This document shows positions 46,856-59,263 of a stretch of DNA of 64,000 bases, one piece after another. Position 1 is the first letter of the stretch, and each line of letters begins with the position of its first letter. The notes under the pieces are model-generated. The model searched no databases, was not told the origin of the DNA, and saw nothing but the letters and a program-made list of their open reading frames with translations. Source of the stretch: Trichaptum fuscoviolaceum (taxonomy: Eukaryota > Basidiomycota > Agaricomycetes > Hymenochaetales > Trichaptaceae); contig CAJSYZ010000009.1 in assembly GCA_910574455.1 (NCBI GenBank), forward strand, positions 806,001 through 870,000, written 5' to 3'. The position numbers and the translations under genes are program-made.

Positions 46856-48019
46856 TTAACGGGACAAAGGGAACCGGATGCGAGCCTTCGGTGACATGAA
46901 ATACAGTATATTCGATTTTTCGAGAAGATTGGCGCTCTGGAAGGCATCTTGGCGCATGTAGTGATAGGGTGTGGTGGGTCGTCGGGGTTGAAGGGAAAGA
47001 TATGTCCAAGCACAGCAAGTCCCACGTTTGGATCTGACTTGTATGTGAATCGGATCCTTTGGTGGAGGAAGAGGACAAAGAAGACAACGCACCTGCTGGC
47101 TATACTGTCCCGACCTCAACCTTATTCCTTCTGATAACTTCGTCACGGGAATCGCTGATAGATGTTAGATGATGTAAATGATCTAGAGTTTCGAGGAAAC
47201 CGGATTGGACTTACAAGAACACGTTAACTACCACGTAGGCAATGCCGGATGCCCATATCATGGTAAATGCACAAACCGCCAGCCATGTCTAAGTATCTAC
47301 TATTCGTATCAGGGCGTAAAAACCTCGTGTTGAACGAACTTACGCAGGGTCCCAAACTAATAGAGACTAAGCCACCGGTAATCGACTCAACTTTGTTGCG
47401 CATGACTGACACAGATATTATATCGAAGAGGAGGGTTGCTGTTGTCAATAAGACAATGAGTGGTGATAGGTACTCCAAATCGGACATTCCGTCCATGAAC
47501 ACTAGGATGCATGCTATAAGTTAATTTTTTCAGAATCTGTATGTTAGCCTGTATCAGAGATACGACGCACTTATTGGGTTCAAAATCATGGCCCTTGAAA
47601 CGTGGCTATTGTAAACATCCTGTATGCCCCGAACACCTCTGATGTATTCCTGGCAACTTAGTCACGGAAGAAAGAATGGTGAGAGGCATTCTCACAAAAC
47701 ATCTTGTACCTCAGTATTAAAGGTGTGCCCAAGTTCGGCACTTGAGCAATGTATGGCGGATACATTACTGAAAAGAATAATTGAGTGCACAATTAACATG
47801 GGATCCAAACACATCGACGTACCCGTTCGAAGTAAATGGGAAACAATAACCGTACCCACCGAAGTGAACGATACCGTTAGTTGTGTGATTGACGCCTTCG
47901 ATTATAATCGAGCCAGGAGACCGCGACGTCAATGAGAAGACGTAGAGATTCTTCACGACTGGAGTTGATATTGAGATAAGGAGAAGCATGAGGAAACTGA
48001 TGACTTCGCCAATGTGCAT
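46856..48019 (-). CDS. SUR7/PalI-like four-helix membrane protein
   Basis: The start is ATG at 48019 (MHIGEVISFLMLLLISISTPVVKNLYVFS), a signal-anchor helix followed by an extracellular loop with FGGYGYCF, the Gly-Tyr-Cys signature typical of fungal SUR7/PalI proteins. Later exons read LEYLSPLIVLLTTATLLFDIISV, then TWLAVCAFTMIWASGIAYVVVNVFL, and IPVTKLSEGIRLRSGQYSQQ. Together they give four helices. Proteins of this type act in plasma-membrane eisosomes or in ambient pH sensing; which one applies here is not shown. Exon borders in the middle and the last exon's frame are tentative, so the 3' end could be at 46837 or 46856. Confidence 0.65.
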
Positions 48020-48959
48020 AATTGGTGACGAGCGTTGGAGGTAAGAAGATGGGGGGGCTTGAATCGATAGTCTCGCTTACATACCCTGAATACGAAGGAC
48101 ATCCCCAGATAGCTCGCCACACTGTGCACTGCGGCCATGCAGTGAGTCAAATGCATAAATGGAAAGGGTCCGTGTCCTACTGCGATCAGTTTAATTATAG
48201 GGAAATAGTCCTAAGAGAGCGTTGTACATTGACTCACACATTGAGTTGTGCTTAGAGCTCAAGCCGAGTATTTTGAGTCCCAAGCTATATCGTTATCTTA
48301 GGTGATCAAGAACGAAGTTTTGGAAAAGAAATTGCGAACGAGGGAGCGGGAGAGATGGACTTTATGTTGGTTATCGAAAAAGTTGGCAGCTGTTGATATA
48401 TGAACACCCACCAGTGAATCCGGGTCACGGAGCAGGTTCGGTGTAGTTTGCGTTGTGACGGTGCCAGTGCTTAATAGGAAAGGGTGCTATCGATTGTATG
48501 TATGCCATGTAGTATTCCGGTGTGCACTGCATATTGTCGGCGGTGCTGATGCACTGGCAGACACTGCAGTCAGTGGACTCGGATGAGTCCAACACCCGCC
48601 ACTAGTGACTACGGTATTTGTTATGTTTATACGACCTCCTGAGCAATGGCTTTTCTGCCTCAGCCCCCGTATTGGGTATGAAAGCTATCGGGATATATTC
48701 GATTTTGAGTATCATCCAGATGAGAGACAGGACTTGAAGACAAGACAGAATAACTAGAGACTCCGAAGGCAACCTGTTGAAGTTGATGGGCAAAATGATC
48801 AGGGAAACCACTTTTACTTACTACTAGTACTGTATAATCCTTATTGGTACTTAGTATTAGTACCAAGTTAAGTAATAACTTGAAGTAGTAATACTAGTAT
48901 ACTCCGAGGTGCTCTGAACCCGGTGACGATCATTTATTTTCACAACTCATGTTCTTATT
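48020..48959. promoter_or_regulatory. Divergent intergenic region, SUR7-like and EMC1
   Basis: About 940 bp separate two divergent starts. The part at 48821-48900 is an AT-rich nested palindrome (TTGGTAC...GTACCAA within ACTAGTA...ACTAGTA). CACTGGCA-type octamers lie near 48470 and 48553. Confidence 0.4.
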
Positions 48960-51900
48960 ATGAAGCTCGCCTTCATTTTCTCCTTGCTTCTGCCTTTTGC
49001 ATCTGCTCTGCATGCATCTGAAGCTGGGGTAGTTGACTGGCACAAGGCTCAAATTGGTGTGCCGCTGACACACTCGCATTCCTTGTCGCCAGCATTTCAT
49101 CGCTTCGGCACTGGCACGGCAAAGAAATCAACGAAGAGTGTCGTCTTGACCGTGACGAGCGCAAATGTATTAGCAGCATTGGATCCTGTTAATGGCGACC
49201 TGGGTGAGTCTACAGGTTATAACTGCGCGAACTACGTTGACTTGTGTCGTAGTATGGAGATATGTGTTCGACCCATCTGACCCAGTTGTGGGATTTCGGG
49301 CTCAGGGAGATGGTACGTGTTTTAAATATCTTCTCCTGCTTAGCTCACGGTACTTTAGTTGTCGTCGCTCTTTCTGGACCAGGAGGAGCTAGTCTACGAA
49401 CATTTGACATTCAATCCGGAGACCTGATCGCTGAACGGAGACAACATGTGCCATCATCTGGCCTTCTCTTTCATCCTTCTGACCTTGGTGCACACATCGT
49501 ATTTGCGGATCAGAAGGATGCGACGGACACGTATGTACTCACGAATGGACATGTGATCAGGCGGGTGGATAGCTTGTCGGGACATGCCAAATGGGAGTGG
49601 TCTGCACCGGAGAAAGTGTACGTATTGCTCCATGTTGCTCTACTTGCGCGTATTGAACAATTTCTAGATCAAGTGTCATCTACTCTCGGATTGCTCGCAC
49701 TCCCAATGTTGTCTACCTCGTTGGCCTGACGAAATCGGTCTCTTCGTATACCCTGCATGTGTCTGCATTCTCAGCGTCCACTGGTCAACTCCTGGCCGAC
49801 GCTCATATCCCTTCGTCTATTCACGACGGACTTACAGACTTCCTGGTCCTTTCTGACACAGCAGATGACGAAAGCGCACCTTACATTGTCTGGCTGGAGA
49901 AGGGGGCACTCAAATTCGTTCGACTTACAGAGAACCTTGACGCAAAGACGAAACATTTGAAAGGGTCCTCGTTCAAACGTATACTGAACATTGGACTCAA
50001 TGAACGCGGCTGGTTTGTTGCTTTGAAAGAGGATGGGACGGGCGTAGCTCTCAGGACCGATAAGGATAGCATGGGGCTCAAGCACCTTTGGGAGTTTGCA
50101 GAATCTGCGGTGTCAGATCGTTACTCCGAGTCCATATACACCGGCGGATTGGATAAGGACAATTTCCCCTATGTTGGGCGTGTGTTCTGGTCGCATTATC
50201 TCTCAGTACGTCCGCAGATTTCCTCTTGTGTCTCAGAATTTTAACATCTCTATCCTAAGATGGGCTCTGCGCATGTTTTTGCCTCTCACCTCGCCAACGG
50301 CACAGGACTCGTTCGCGGCTATACCTTCCCATTCCAAACAGACAAGCATGGAATTATAGCTCATGTGTGACAGCTATATTTTCTCCGCCTGGTTTTGTGC
50401 TCATTTATCTCTAGGCTACACTAGACGCGGCAAGCCCACAAGAACATGTCGTTATTGCTCGATTTGTCCTTACTACCGGGACAGGAGCTGTTCAACTTTG
50501 GCAGCATGACCGGGCAATGTGGACACGTGAAGAGGGCCTTTCCGAGATTAAAGTGGCGGAGTTTGTAGACCTCCCGGAGAAGAAAGCTGCTGCTGCATTC
50601 ACTCAAGAAGAAGATGAGACATTCGTGGAACGGTTGACTCGGCAGCTAGTAGATGCAAAGGTTAGTATTCATATTTTTTTTACTTTGGTGCTCTTCTGAC
50701 ATATTACAGGACTTCCCCTCTTACATCCTTGCTTTTGCAAAACGCTTTGCAACTGGTTCGTATGCGACAGCAGTGACACCCGGAAGCTCTTCTGCCTCTG
50801 AACCTCTCGACTCACTTTCTCGAGACACTTTTGGCTTCCGAAAAGTCATCGTCGCAGCAAGCAAGCGTGGTGTCATCTTCGGCATCGACTCGTCAACTGG
50901 CGCAATTCTTTGGAGTCGCATTCTTGGCCTTGGTTGGGCCGCTAAAGTCGGAGGGCACCACGTTCCCCTCAAGTTGTTCGTAACGCGCACGGCGAATGAT
51001 GTGGAAGGCGAGACCCCGCAGGTTGTGCTCGTGACGCAGAGGGTCGCAGATAATGTAAATTATTCTCATCGGCAAATCTTCCGCGGGAAGCTAACTTTTC
51101 GCTGTAGGGACTTTCAGATACTGTTGCCTTCCATATCAATGCCTTGACAGGCGAAGATGCTCAAGGCAAGTCTTCTACGGGTGAGATGCTCCAGGGTGTG
51201 GATTTAGTTGAAGGGGAGATCGTGGATGGGTTCTTGCTGAGCGCATTGAACAAGACTGTTGTGGTTGTGGATAAATTCCTTCAGGTGAGATTAACGGAAA
51301 GGGGCTGCCATTGGCCATGGCTAACTGTACATGATAGGTTCACCTGTTCCCCGACTCCAACATTACCCAGGCCGCGTTCAAAGGACTTGTTCCGAAATTG
51401 CACTTTCCCCTTCTCTCTCCTGGCCGTCTTCTTGGTCATGAAATTCTTCCAGAGCTGGAGGTCACAGGCAAGTTCGTAGCCCATTCGACCTGGACAACCA
51501 TCCTGCCTGAAGGCGAGGAGGTGCTCACGAAGTTTGGTCGCTCGGTTGGGCCCATCGCTTCCTTCGGAAAGGTACTCGGTGACCGCAGCACTTTGTACAA
51601 ATATCTCAACCCGAACCTTGTCGGTCTGCTCACGATCTCCCGCCCTCGACAAGAGGGTAAGACTCCGACTTGCGGAGTATACCTCATCGATGGTGCGAAG
51701 GGAACTATCATCTACCATTCGGTTGTTCCCTCCCAGCTGGGATTCTGTAACGTCAAGGCGACTTTGTCAGAGAACTGGCTGCTGTATACCTATTATGACG
51801 ATGATGTCGCGTCGGCTGCTCAGGCGAAGGGATATCGAGCTATTTCTGTCGAGTTATACGAAGGTAATCAGGTCAATGACAAAACTAGAAGGTGTGTACT

Positions 51901-52597
51901 GTGGTAGCTGCCTTTATAGTCGTACTGATGCTTATGTGGTGAAGTGTGGATGCCTCGATATACTACAACAAAATCGCAGAAGTGTCCGTCTACGAACAAG
52001 CATTCGTTTTCCCCACCGCAGTCACTGCGATCGCCACTACATCCACGAAGTTTGGCATCGCCACTAAGGACTTGATAGGTGCGCTCCGTGTCTACCGCTC
52101 TTCTGAAATACAAGCAGTCAGCTGATGATGTCCATCTGTCTCCGCAGTCGCGAATCATCGCGGTCAGATTCAAACCTTCCCTCGGCGAATGTTCGATCCC
52201 CGGAGACCAAAGCGCAAAGTCACTGCGGAAGAACAAGAAGAGTGGCTCGTGCAATATGATCCACTCATCCCCGATGACTCACGCCGCGTTATCTCACATA
52301 ATTATCAGGTGAGTGGTATAATTTTGATTCGGTGCTTATCTGTAACCGCTTTCATTATAGGTAAAAAACATCGAACGTATCGTAACGTCCCCGGCGCTCC
52401 TTGAATCAACGTCGTTGGTGTTTGCGTATGGCCTGGACCTCTTTTCATCGAGAGTAGCGCCCTCGCAGACATTCGACGTGCTCAGTGAGAACTTCAACAA
52501 AGTACAGCTGGTGCTCACGGTTGCGGCGCTCGCTGCTGGAATTGTTATCACTAAACCTATCGTCCGCCGAAAGCGACTACGAGAGCAATGGTACTGA
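48960..52597 (+). CDS. EMC1: ER membrane protein complex subunit 1
   Basis: EMC1 is the large lumenal beta-propeller subunit of the ER membrane complex, which inserts tail-anchored and multi-pass membrane proteins. The twelve exons are 48960-49203, 49253-49312, 49359-49617, 49668-50205, 50260-50364, 50415-50660, 50710-51054, 51108-51284, 51338-51891, 51945-52078, 52148-52308 and 52361-52597, total 3060 nt or 1019 residues. It starts with a signal peptide (MKLAFIFSLLLPFASALHA) and the hallmark VDWHKAQIGVP. PQQ-like blades include VWRYVFDPSDPVVGF and IDSSTGAILWSRILG. The C-terminal EMC1 domain has VYEQAFVFPTAVTAIATTSTKFGI, FDPRRPKRKVT, YDPLIPDDSRRVISHN and FAYGLDLFSSRVAPSQTFDVLS. One membrane helix (VLTVAALAAGIVI) and a short basic tail end the protein. 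Length and order are normal for the family. Confidence 0.95.
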
Positions 52598-52913
52598 TAC
52601 AATTATATTATGTATAGACCATCGTTATTTAATGATAGATTTAAACTCTTAAAAAAATCAGCGGAAGCAAAAATATGTGCAGCGTGGGACTCGGAGTGGC
52701 ATGACGTCCATATACTATCAGCCACAGCTGGTGTTTATAGTACTGTAACCTGTTCGCACTACGTTCATCCCACTGCTGCGGACTTTGCTTTCTCACTTAC
52801 TTCATACTTCTGCGACACTACCCAACGACTGCGCCCACGCTGAGAATAGGCTGCCGCGAGGCCAGAAAGTTGCTTCAATTCCTCGACTGCGCAGCCCTAT
52901 AACTTCTCGCGCA

Positions 52914-53934
52914 ATGGTTGTCATCGACGAAAAGCAGATGCAGATGTTGCCCCCTCCTCCCCCGTACGAGTCTGGCGCTGGTCCGATTAGTCCACCACCG
53001 TTCCCTGGACAGCGGCGAAGAGACCCTGCGACGTTGGGAAACCTGCCATCGCATATCTTGCTGTATATCGTTCATCAGACGTTGCCGCAGGCAGACGGTA
53101 TTTACGGCGGGGATGGCAAGGTGGAACTGCAGCGGAAGGTGTTATATTGGATGGCCATCGCACTCAGGCTTGTAAACCGCTCTCTGTATATTGGTGAGCT
53201 CGTTGAGCTAGCTATACTGTATTTCGTCTTTGGCTAACTGGGTTACTGCTGTTGTAGCGTGTATGCACGTCTTACGCTCCACATATTTGCCTGCATACAC
53301 GTCCATGATTCACCCTCCCTACACATCGGATCCGTTCCCTTTCACCTCACCATCGCCCTCAATCTACTCGCTCTCATCGTCTGCATCGCAGCTGACTTCG
53401 CCCGTGAACTCCGTGCAACGCGAGACGGCCGTGCTCGACCAGTTCATCTCCATTAAAGTCCGTGAGGACGTCTGGGTGGATGACTCAGAGCTGCATCTCG
53501 AACGGGAAGAGCTATTCAAGGACCTCTTCGACCTGATGCAGCCACGGGCGCGGCTCGAAGACCTCGTCCGTGCGTATGCGCTGGACGCAGGGGTCGTGTC
53601 TGTCAGCTCAAGTGCGAATGCAGTCGTGGCCACATATTGCGGAGCTCCGTCCTCATCGTCATCGTCTCCGAATATTACGCTGTCGCGTGTACCTCCGTAC
53701 TCTTCGACGTCTTCCCCGGCCTCCCGCAAGGCTGCCAAGCCAATTACCCGGAAAGTCCCGTTCAGCTCTCTTAGCTGCTCGTTCTCCCCACGAAGCGCTG
53801 GGATTATCTATTCATCGAAAAATGGAAAGCGCACTATCGTCGAGGTTGCTCGTAGTAGAGAGGAGAAGTTGGAGGTCGCTGCGAAGAGGCTTGTACGGGA
53901 GCTCGTAACCTGGGTGGAGGAGAACTACCGGTAA
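52914..53934 (+). CDS. Uncharacterised protein, paralogous pair member 1
   Basis: The exons are 52914-53193 and 53258-53934, total 957 nt or 318 residues. The start (MVVIDEKQMQMLPPPPPYES) was chosen because the paralogue starts MVVLTDKELFPPPPPY. A Pro-rich head is followed by LGNLPSHILLYIVHQTL, which resembles an F-box-like helix pair, then LRLVNRSLYIACMHVLRSTYLP. The middle has a Ser-rich spacer and ELFKDLFDLMQPRARLEDLVRAY. The C-terminal part (PFSSLSCSFSPRSAGIIYSSKNGKRTIVEVAR) is likely beta-rich. The gene is tail-to-tail with its paralogue at 54408-55572. I know of no function; an F-box-like adaptor is a guess. Confidence 0.8.
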
Positions 53935-54407
53935 CTTATGTCTACTCGCTTACATTCTACCGGAATGGACCACTATGACACAATTACTGCGGCGGATGGA
54001 CACTGACTTTTATTTACGTTTGGTCTGTATTGCTTTCGATAGGTCATTTCGCGCTTTCAGTTCTACGCTACACGCTTTGTATCCTTACCTGTATCATAAC
54101 CCTCACTCTGACCTTCATGCATTCTACTATAAAAGGTGTTTAATCTTGCTCGCAGATCATACAGTATATATGATATACATAAGAGATGAACAACAACATT
54201 ATAACCATTACAAATTATGGTCCGTCCCAAAAATCAAAGCATAGCTAAAAAGGCTAAAGTATAATCATACAGTCCAAGTTGAAATCCGTGCTTCCTAGTT
54301 TCATCCACCCCGTTCATCGCGCGATTTCTTAATGTACATGGGTGTGAAACGTCCACGCCTAGCCTTCCTAGCAGGACATGTACAGGATGACCAACGCATC
54401 ACAGTGA
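53935..54407. terminator. Shared 3' region of two convergent paralogues
   Basis: This 473-bp AT-rich gap must contain both polyadenylation sites. No gene is seen. Confidence 0.45.
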
Positions 54408-55572
54408 TCAGGATGCATCTCTGTTCATCCAAGCCTTCAGTGACAATATCAGTCGACTTGCACAACGCTCCAGCGGTTCCGAGCGATCCCGATCTGTTTC
54501 AACGATGGTTCGCTTCCGGCCTTGCGAAGACATGACGAGTCCGACGCGACGTGAGGAGAATGTAATGCTAAGCGTGGCGAACGGAAGGGCATGTGGGTGT
54601 ACCCTGACAAAAGTCTGTGTCTGCGACGACACAGGTCGGGCAACAGGGGTTATTTTAGAGGATGAGGCAGAGCTGGACGGTTTGGATGGAGGAATCGCCA
54701 GGGATGCTGTTGATGCGAATGGTGGGGGGAGGGAGGTCGTTGAGGGGTAAGTGGGGATCCGGCTGGTGGAAGCCACTGGTGAAGCGTAAGGCGAGGTGTC
54801 GGTGGCATTCCGTGAAGCTTCACGAGGTGGGAGGATGTAAATGAGCCCGGCACTCACTCCATAGTCTCTTACGAGGTCTTCGAGCCGCGCACGCGGTTGC
54901 ATGAAGTCGAAGAGGTCCCGCATGGTGTCGGAGCGCTCTAGGTGCAGTGAGGAGTCGTCTGTGAAGACATCTTCGTGCACTTTAAAGAGCAGAAAGAGGT
55001 CGAGGATCTGTGACAATAGTTAGCAGTGTTCAGAATGGACATCTGAGCATTGCAAGAGGACGAACCCGTGACTCTCTTTGTAGAGATCTGACTACAGATT
55101 CCTGGGAAGATGATGAAGAAGCGGTTGATGACGAGGATGTGTGGGGGAATGGGTCGGAGGAGTAGGGAGATTTAATCTGGCTTGCATAGTAAGGCAGGTA
55201 TGTCGAGCGTAACAGATGCATTGAAGCTAGAGGGAACATCATGTTAGACATTGCTTCACAATTTCATTGAATATAATACTCACCAAGGTAGAAGCCCCGG
55301 TTCACCAACCGCAAGTTGGACCCGATCCAATACAACGTCCGCGTAGTCCTCCTTATCCGGTCCTCCTCACTCTCCGCTTCAGACATTCGTTTCCTCTCCA
55401 ATGTCTTGTACACGATCTGCAGGGTGACATGGGACGGTAGCTTCGGCGCCACTGGCCGTGCACTGGACCCTGCGACTACAGACGCTACGAGAGACAACGT
55501 TGACTGCGCATGTTCGACTGCAAAATACGGCGGCGGCGGTGGAAACAGCTCTTTGTCCGTGAGCACGACCAT
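54408..55572 (-). CDS. Uncharacterised protein, paralogous pair member 2
   Basis: The exons are 55284-55572, 55066-55226 and 54408-55007, total 1050 nt or 349 residues. It shares with its partner the start MVV..., the Pro run, KLPSHVTLQIVYKTL, LRLVNRGFYLASMHLLRSTYLPYYAS, DLFDFMQPRARLEDLVRDY, and GRKRTIVETDRDR near the end. The first intron is at the same site and phase in both. Member 2 has one more intron (55008-55065), beside the Ser-rich spacer, which in member 1 is exonic or lost. An in-frame ATG 45 nt further upstream is less likely by comparison. The function is unknown. Confidence 0.8.
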
Positions 55573-57183
55573 TCTTCTTCCTAGGAGTCTGACTGCGTCC
55601 GGAGATGAAAGGGTCACGAGAAACCACTGTGCAGAAACGTTCCGGGTTTTTCTAGGCTCTGGCGCTGTGTGCTGCTCTGCGACTCCGGTTACAAGAATAA
55701 AAGCAAATGGGCAAGACGTGGGCTGATGTACCCCGCAGCGAGGCCTTATAGGGAGTGCGCAGTGATGCCGTGCTACACACAGCTGCGGTCTGTAGGTCGT
55801 GGTTGCTGGCTAAGATGGTAACTACCGCACGATGCGCAGTCGGAATAAAGTTATGACCATTTTTAGCCCGACCCAAGCCCGCCCTCCAATTCGCTCAACT
55901 GACAACAGGCATGGTGATGCAAATAGCGTATGGTAAAAATTCGATTGATTCGGACTGGCACATTTATAGCTTTAGAAAAGTGTACAAGTGTTTGAGTCCG
56001 TGAAATGACATATCATTGTTTTCCGGGGAAAATTACACTCTGTCGGATAACAGCGATGTCTTATACTTACCGGTCAAATCAGCACCTCAAATTCTACATG
56101 AAGATGGCGCTTGCATAGCGTCATCACGATTGGCATAGCATCCCAGCCCTTAGAATCCGGAGCACACGTATAGAATCCATCAATTCTCAGGCAAAAGCTA
56201 TCTGTATAGTAAGCATTGGAACCGTGCCTAAGCCTTTCAAAGTAGTACTCACTTTACTTTTTGAATAGTAGGTACTCGAGCCTTTCGTCCGGATTGCAGT
56301 CAATCAAGTGGCAGAGTAAGAAAGTTGTCGTGTGCCACACGGCTTTCGAGGGCTTTCTTCCGCAACCCAATCTGGGTCTTCTATAGACAGGTCTAGGAGG
56401 GTCAACAGCGTTATATCCGAGTCTACAGGCATCTAGCAAGACCCGTGTGTAAGTGGCAATGTGGTCTGTGTTACTGAGAGGTCATTTTACAAACCCATTG
56501 CCTTCAATACAACGGAAGCATACTCTCCGTTGAAACAAAGCAGTACAATTGTACAGAATACCTATACTCAAGTTTAGTCCGCGCATGAGACACATTACTT
56601 CCTGAGCCGGTAGAATGGCAGGAATGGCACTTTGGGAATTGGAAGTTAAGAGACAATAAAAGCGTCAAGTAATTGGCTATGCAGAAAATCTGACGGAGAC
56701 CGCTCTAGCTGTGGGCCCGGGAGTATCGATTAATCGAAATACGTTATATTCTGTCTTTTCTTAGTAGTCACACTCAGCTTATCAGCATCATTCTCTGGTT
56801 GGCTCCGCTCAGCCCTCTGCAGCTGAACGGATTGTGGTGGCTTTCAGTGTACAGCCTTCATTGAACATCAAAGGATCGGAGGCTCACGTTGAACGTCATT
56901 TGTGCTTGACTAAGAAATATCACGCTGATAACTTTCAATGAGTTGAGACGTATGTTCTTTTATGAAAAACTTGCAATAATTATGAGAATGTTGAAGAAAG
57001 AAAGAAAGAAAAAAAGGAAAACAAAATAGTTGGAATCCGCGGCTGGGACGCGGAGAGCGACGGTGGATGACTAAGCATGCTGTGCCGAATGTGGTTGCGT
57101 TTGGGCTCGAATTTAAACCAACCTCGAACTTCGCGTCCAACCACCACCTCCTCGCCTTCCCTGCTCTGCACATCGCCATAACT
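55573..57183. other. Long intergenic region, no gene supported
   Basis: About 1.6 kb. Frames on the minus strand (such as 56254-56439) are short and unlike known proteins. It contains the divergent promoters of the unknown gene and the E2 gene. An A/G-rich run (AAGAAAGAAAGAAAGAAAAAAAGG) lies near 56995-57018. Confidence 0.4.
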
Positions 57184-58413
57184 ATGGTAAGGACATGTTC
57201 TGACACAAATAGTATGTTTGGCGAGAATTTGACGCAATGTTATGACAGTCAGTTCGCCCCGCTGTGATGCGCCGTCTCATGCGCGAGCTAGTGCAGCTCA
57301 AGAATGAGCCTCCGGAGGGTATTCGCGTCTCTCACCCCGAAGACGACATGCTAGATGTAACTGGTATCATAGAGGGACCTGGTGAGTGTAGCTATGTCTT
57401 TGAACCGATTTCATCAGTGACTGACCATGTTCGGTACTGGTTGACAGCGGGTACACCTTATGAAGGTGGTTACTTCAGAGTCAAGTTCAACTTCACAGAA
57501 GAGTTTCCTGAAGCACCCCCAAAATGTTTGTATCTCTCATTGATACCTACCTTTCATACCTTTCCCCCGATTGCAGACTTCAACTGTTTTGACCTCCTTC
57601 TCTTTCCTTGAGGCACCCGCTAACGTGTGCTGTTTACACTATAGGTCGATTCATGACGAAAATCTTCCACCCGAACGTCTCTTCTGCAGGCGAGATTTGC
57701 GTGAATACACTCAAGAAGGACTGGAAATCGTCTTTTGGCATAGGCCACATTCTTGTGACCGTGAAGTGCTTGCTCATCTACCCGAATCCGGAATCAGCCT
57801 TAGATGAGGAGGCTGGCAAACTGCTTCTGGAGAATTACGATGATTACTGCTCGCGAGCGAAGCTCATCACGAGCGTGCATGCGTCTCCGAAGGTGTGTGG
57901 ACTCGATGACGCAGGAGAAAACGAAGTTACTGATTAATTGCCATTTAGAACCGTCCTCCGGAGTTCGACACGCCTTCGGTCCCAACATCTTCATCATCTA
58001 TCTCCACCACCCCTTCGGGCTCATCCAAAAGAGCAAAAGTGGCTGAATCTGTCGTGACCACGACAGTTGTATCATCGACCTCCCTCTCCACGCCGCACGT
58101 CTTCCGGAAGTCTGCGTCCCCTGCACCCCAGCCACTCCAGATGTCCACTACGAACTCAGCCACCCTTCCAGCTTCAGAAAACGTCGGTAAGGAAAAGGAG
58201 AACGATAAGAATAAGGACCTCGTGACAGAGATTAAGGAGGTTCATACGGGTGTGGTTCCGACGCCGTTGGGCTTGGCAGACTCTAATTCTCCGACACTTG
58301 GAAACGCAAGTAAGCTTCCCAACGACTCGGTTGTGGCGAGCAAGGCTGTTAAACGGCCTGCAGGCGGAGTGGGCACAGGGGAAAAGCGGAAGAAGGCTTT
58401 GAAGCGTCTGTAG
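57184..58413 (+). CDS. Ubiquitin-conjugating enzyme E2, UBE2S type
   Basis: This E2 is expected to extend Lys11-linked ubiquitin chains with the anaphase-promoting complex, as human UBE2S does. The exons are 57184-57186 (ATG only), 57249-57381, 57448-57525, 57645-57892 and 57949-58413, total 927 nt or 308 residues. The UBC fold shows as [45 protein letters not shown], then TKIFHPNV...[12 protein letters not shown] with the catalytic Cys. [30 protein letters not shown] follows, very close to the UBE2S consensus. The tail of about 155 residues is Ser/Thr/Pro-rich and ends [11 protein letters not shown], like the basic C-terminus of human UBE2S, which ends ALRRL and docks on the APC/C. The Cys in place of Gly after PPK is a small difference. 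This enzyme is absent from S. cerevisiae. Confidence 0.92.
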
Positions 58414-59263
58414 ATTCACGTTCGTTTTCTTCCGTCCTCCGTCCTATGCCCGTCTTAAACCTTGTGGACACGGACGAGGCCTTCCTTGGATTCTGTAGAC
58501 GAGCAGCAACTGTTTATTACTAGGATTTCTTTTCTTGCTTTCTCTTGTGTTTTTATAAGTTTCTCTGCGCTCTCCCTTGTCCTTCGCGTCCATCATCCCT
58601 CCTCTATTTTCCTCCCGCGGATGACTACACACTCTCAGCCTCTCTCCTACCTATTGTATCTATTGCTCTCCGAATATGTCGTATAGTAATTATGTGCGCC
58701 TATGAACTTTGCTATGCGATCGTGTTTTTTTTTTCGAGGAGCGATAATGCAAAACGAACAGATCTCAGCGAAGGGGAAGGAAGTGCAGATCCGGCTGTTC
58801 CCGCGTGGATGGATGGTCGATTCTGTTCAATGCTTCAAAGTTATGTCTTCTGAATCACACGCCTTGCTGTACGTCAGTTGATATAGCCCTTAAGAATTAT
58901 GCAAATGATACTCGATAATTAGTCGATATCCCAAGCTGTGGCGATAATCGGGAGTGAGATAGACGGGCCTAGTGTTCAGCACTGCGAAGTTCCGCTCGAG
59001 CAAACTATGTATACATTTTAAGACTCGCTGGAACATTTTCTCCAGGGTAATTCTGTGATAACTGAAGCCTTAAGTCAAGCCCGCGGTCGGTCGCAACGCA
59101 ATACTCAATGAAAGCAGACCCATGGATCTGAACTAGCTTCCAAGACACTGTATCGTTATTCGCATATAACCATCTCAAGCATACAATGCACAAGCGTGTA
59201 TCTACATGAAGGCCCACCACCTTACGACAGTCGCCTTCATACTTCAAGTCGTTCATCTCTCCC
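58414..59263. terminator. Convergent 3' region between UBE2S-like and RlpA-like genes
   Basis: About 850 bp. It has pyrimidine-rich sequence after the E2 stop and a T run near 58725-58734. No gene is supported. Confidence 0.4.
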
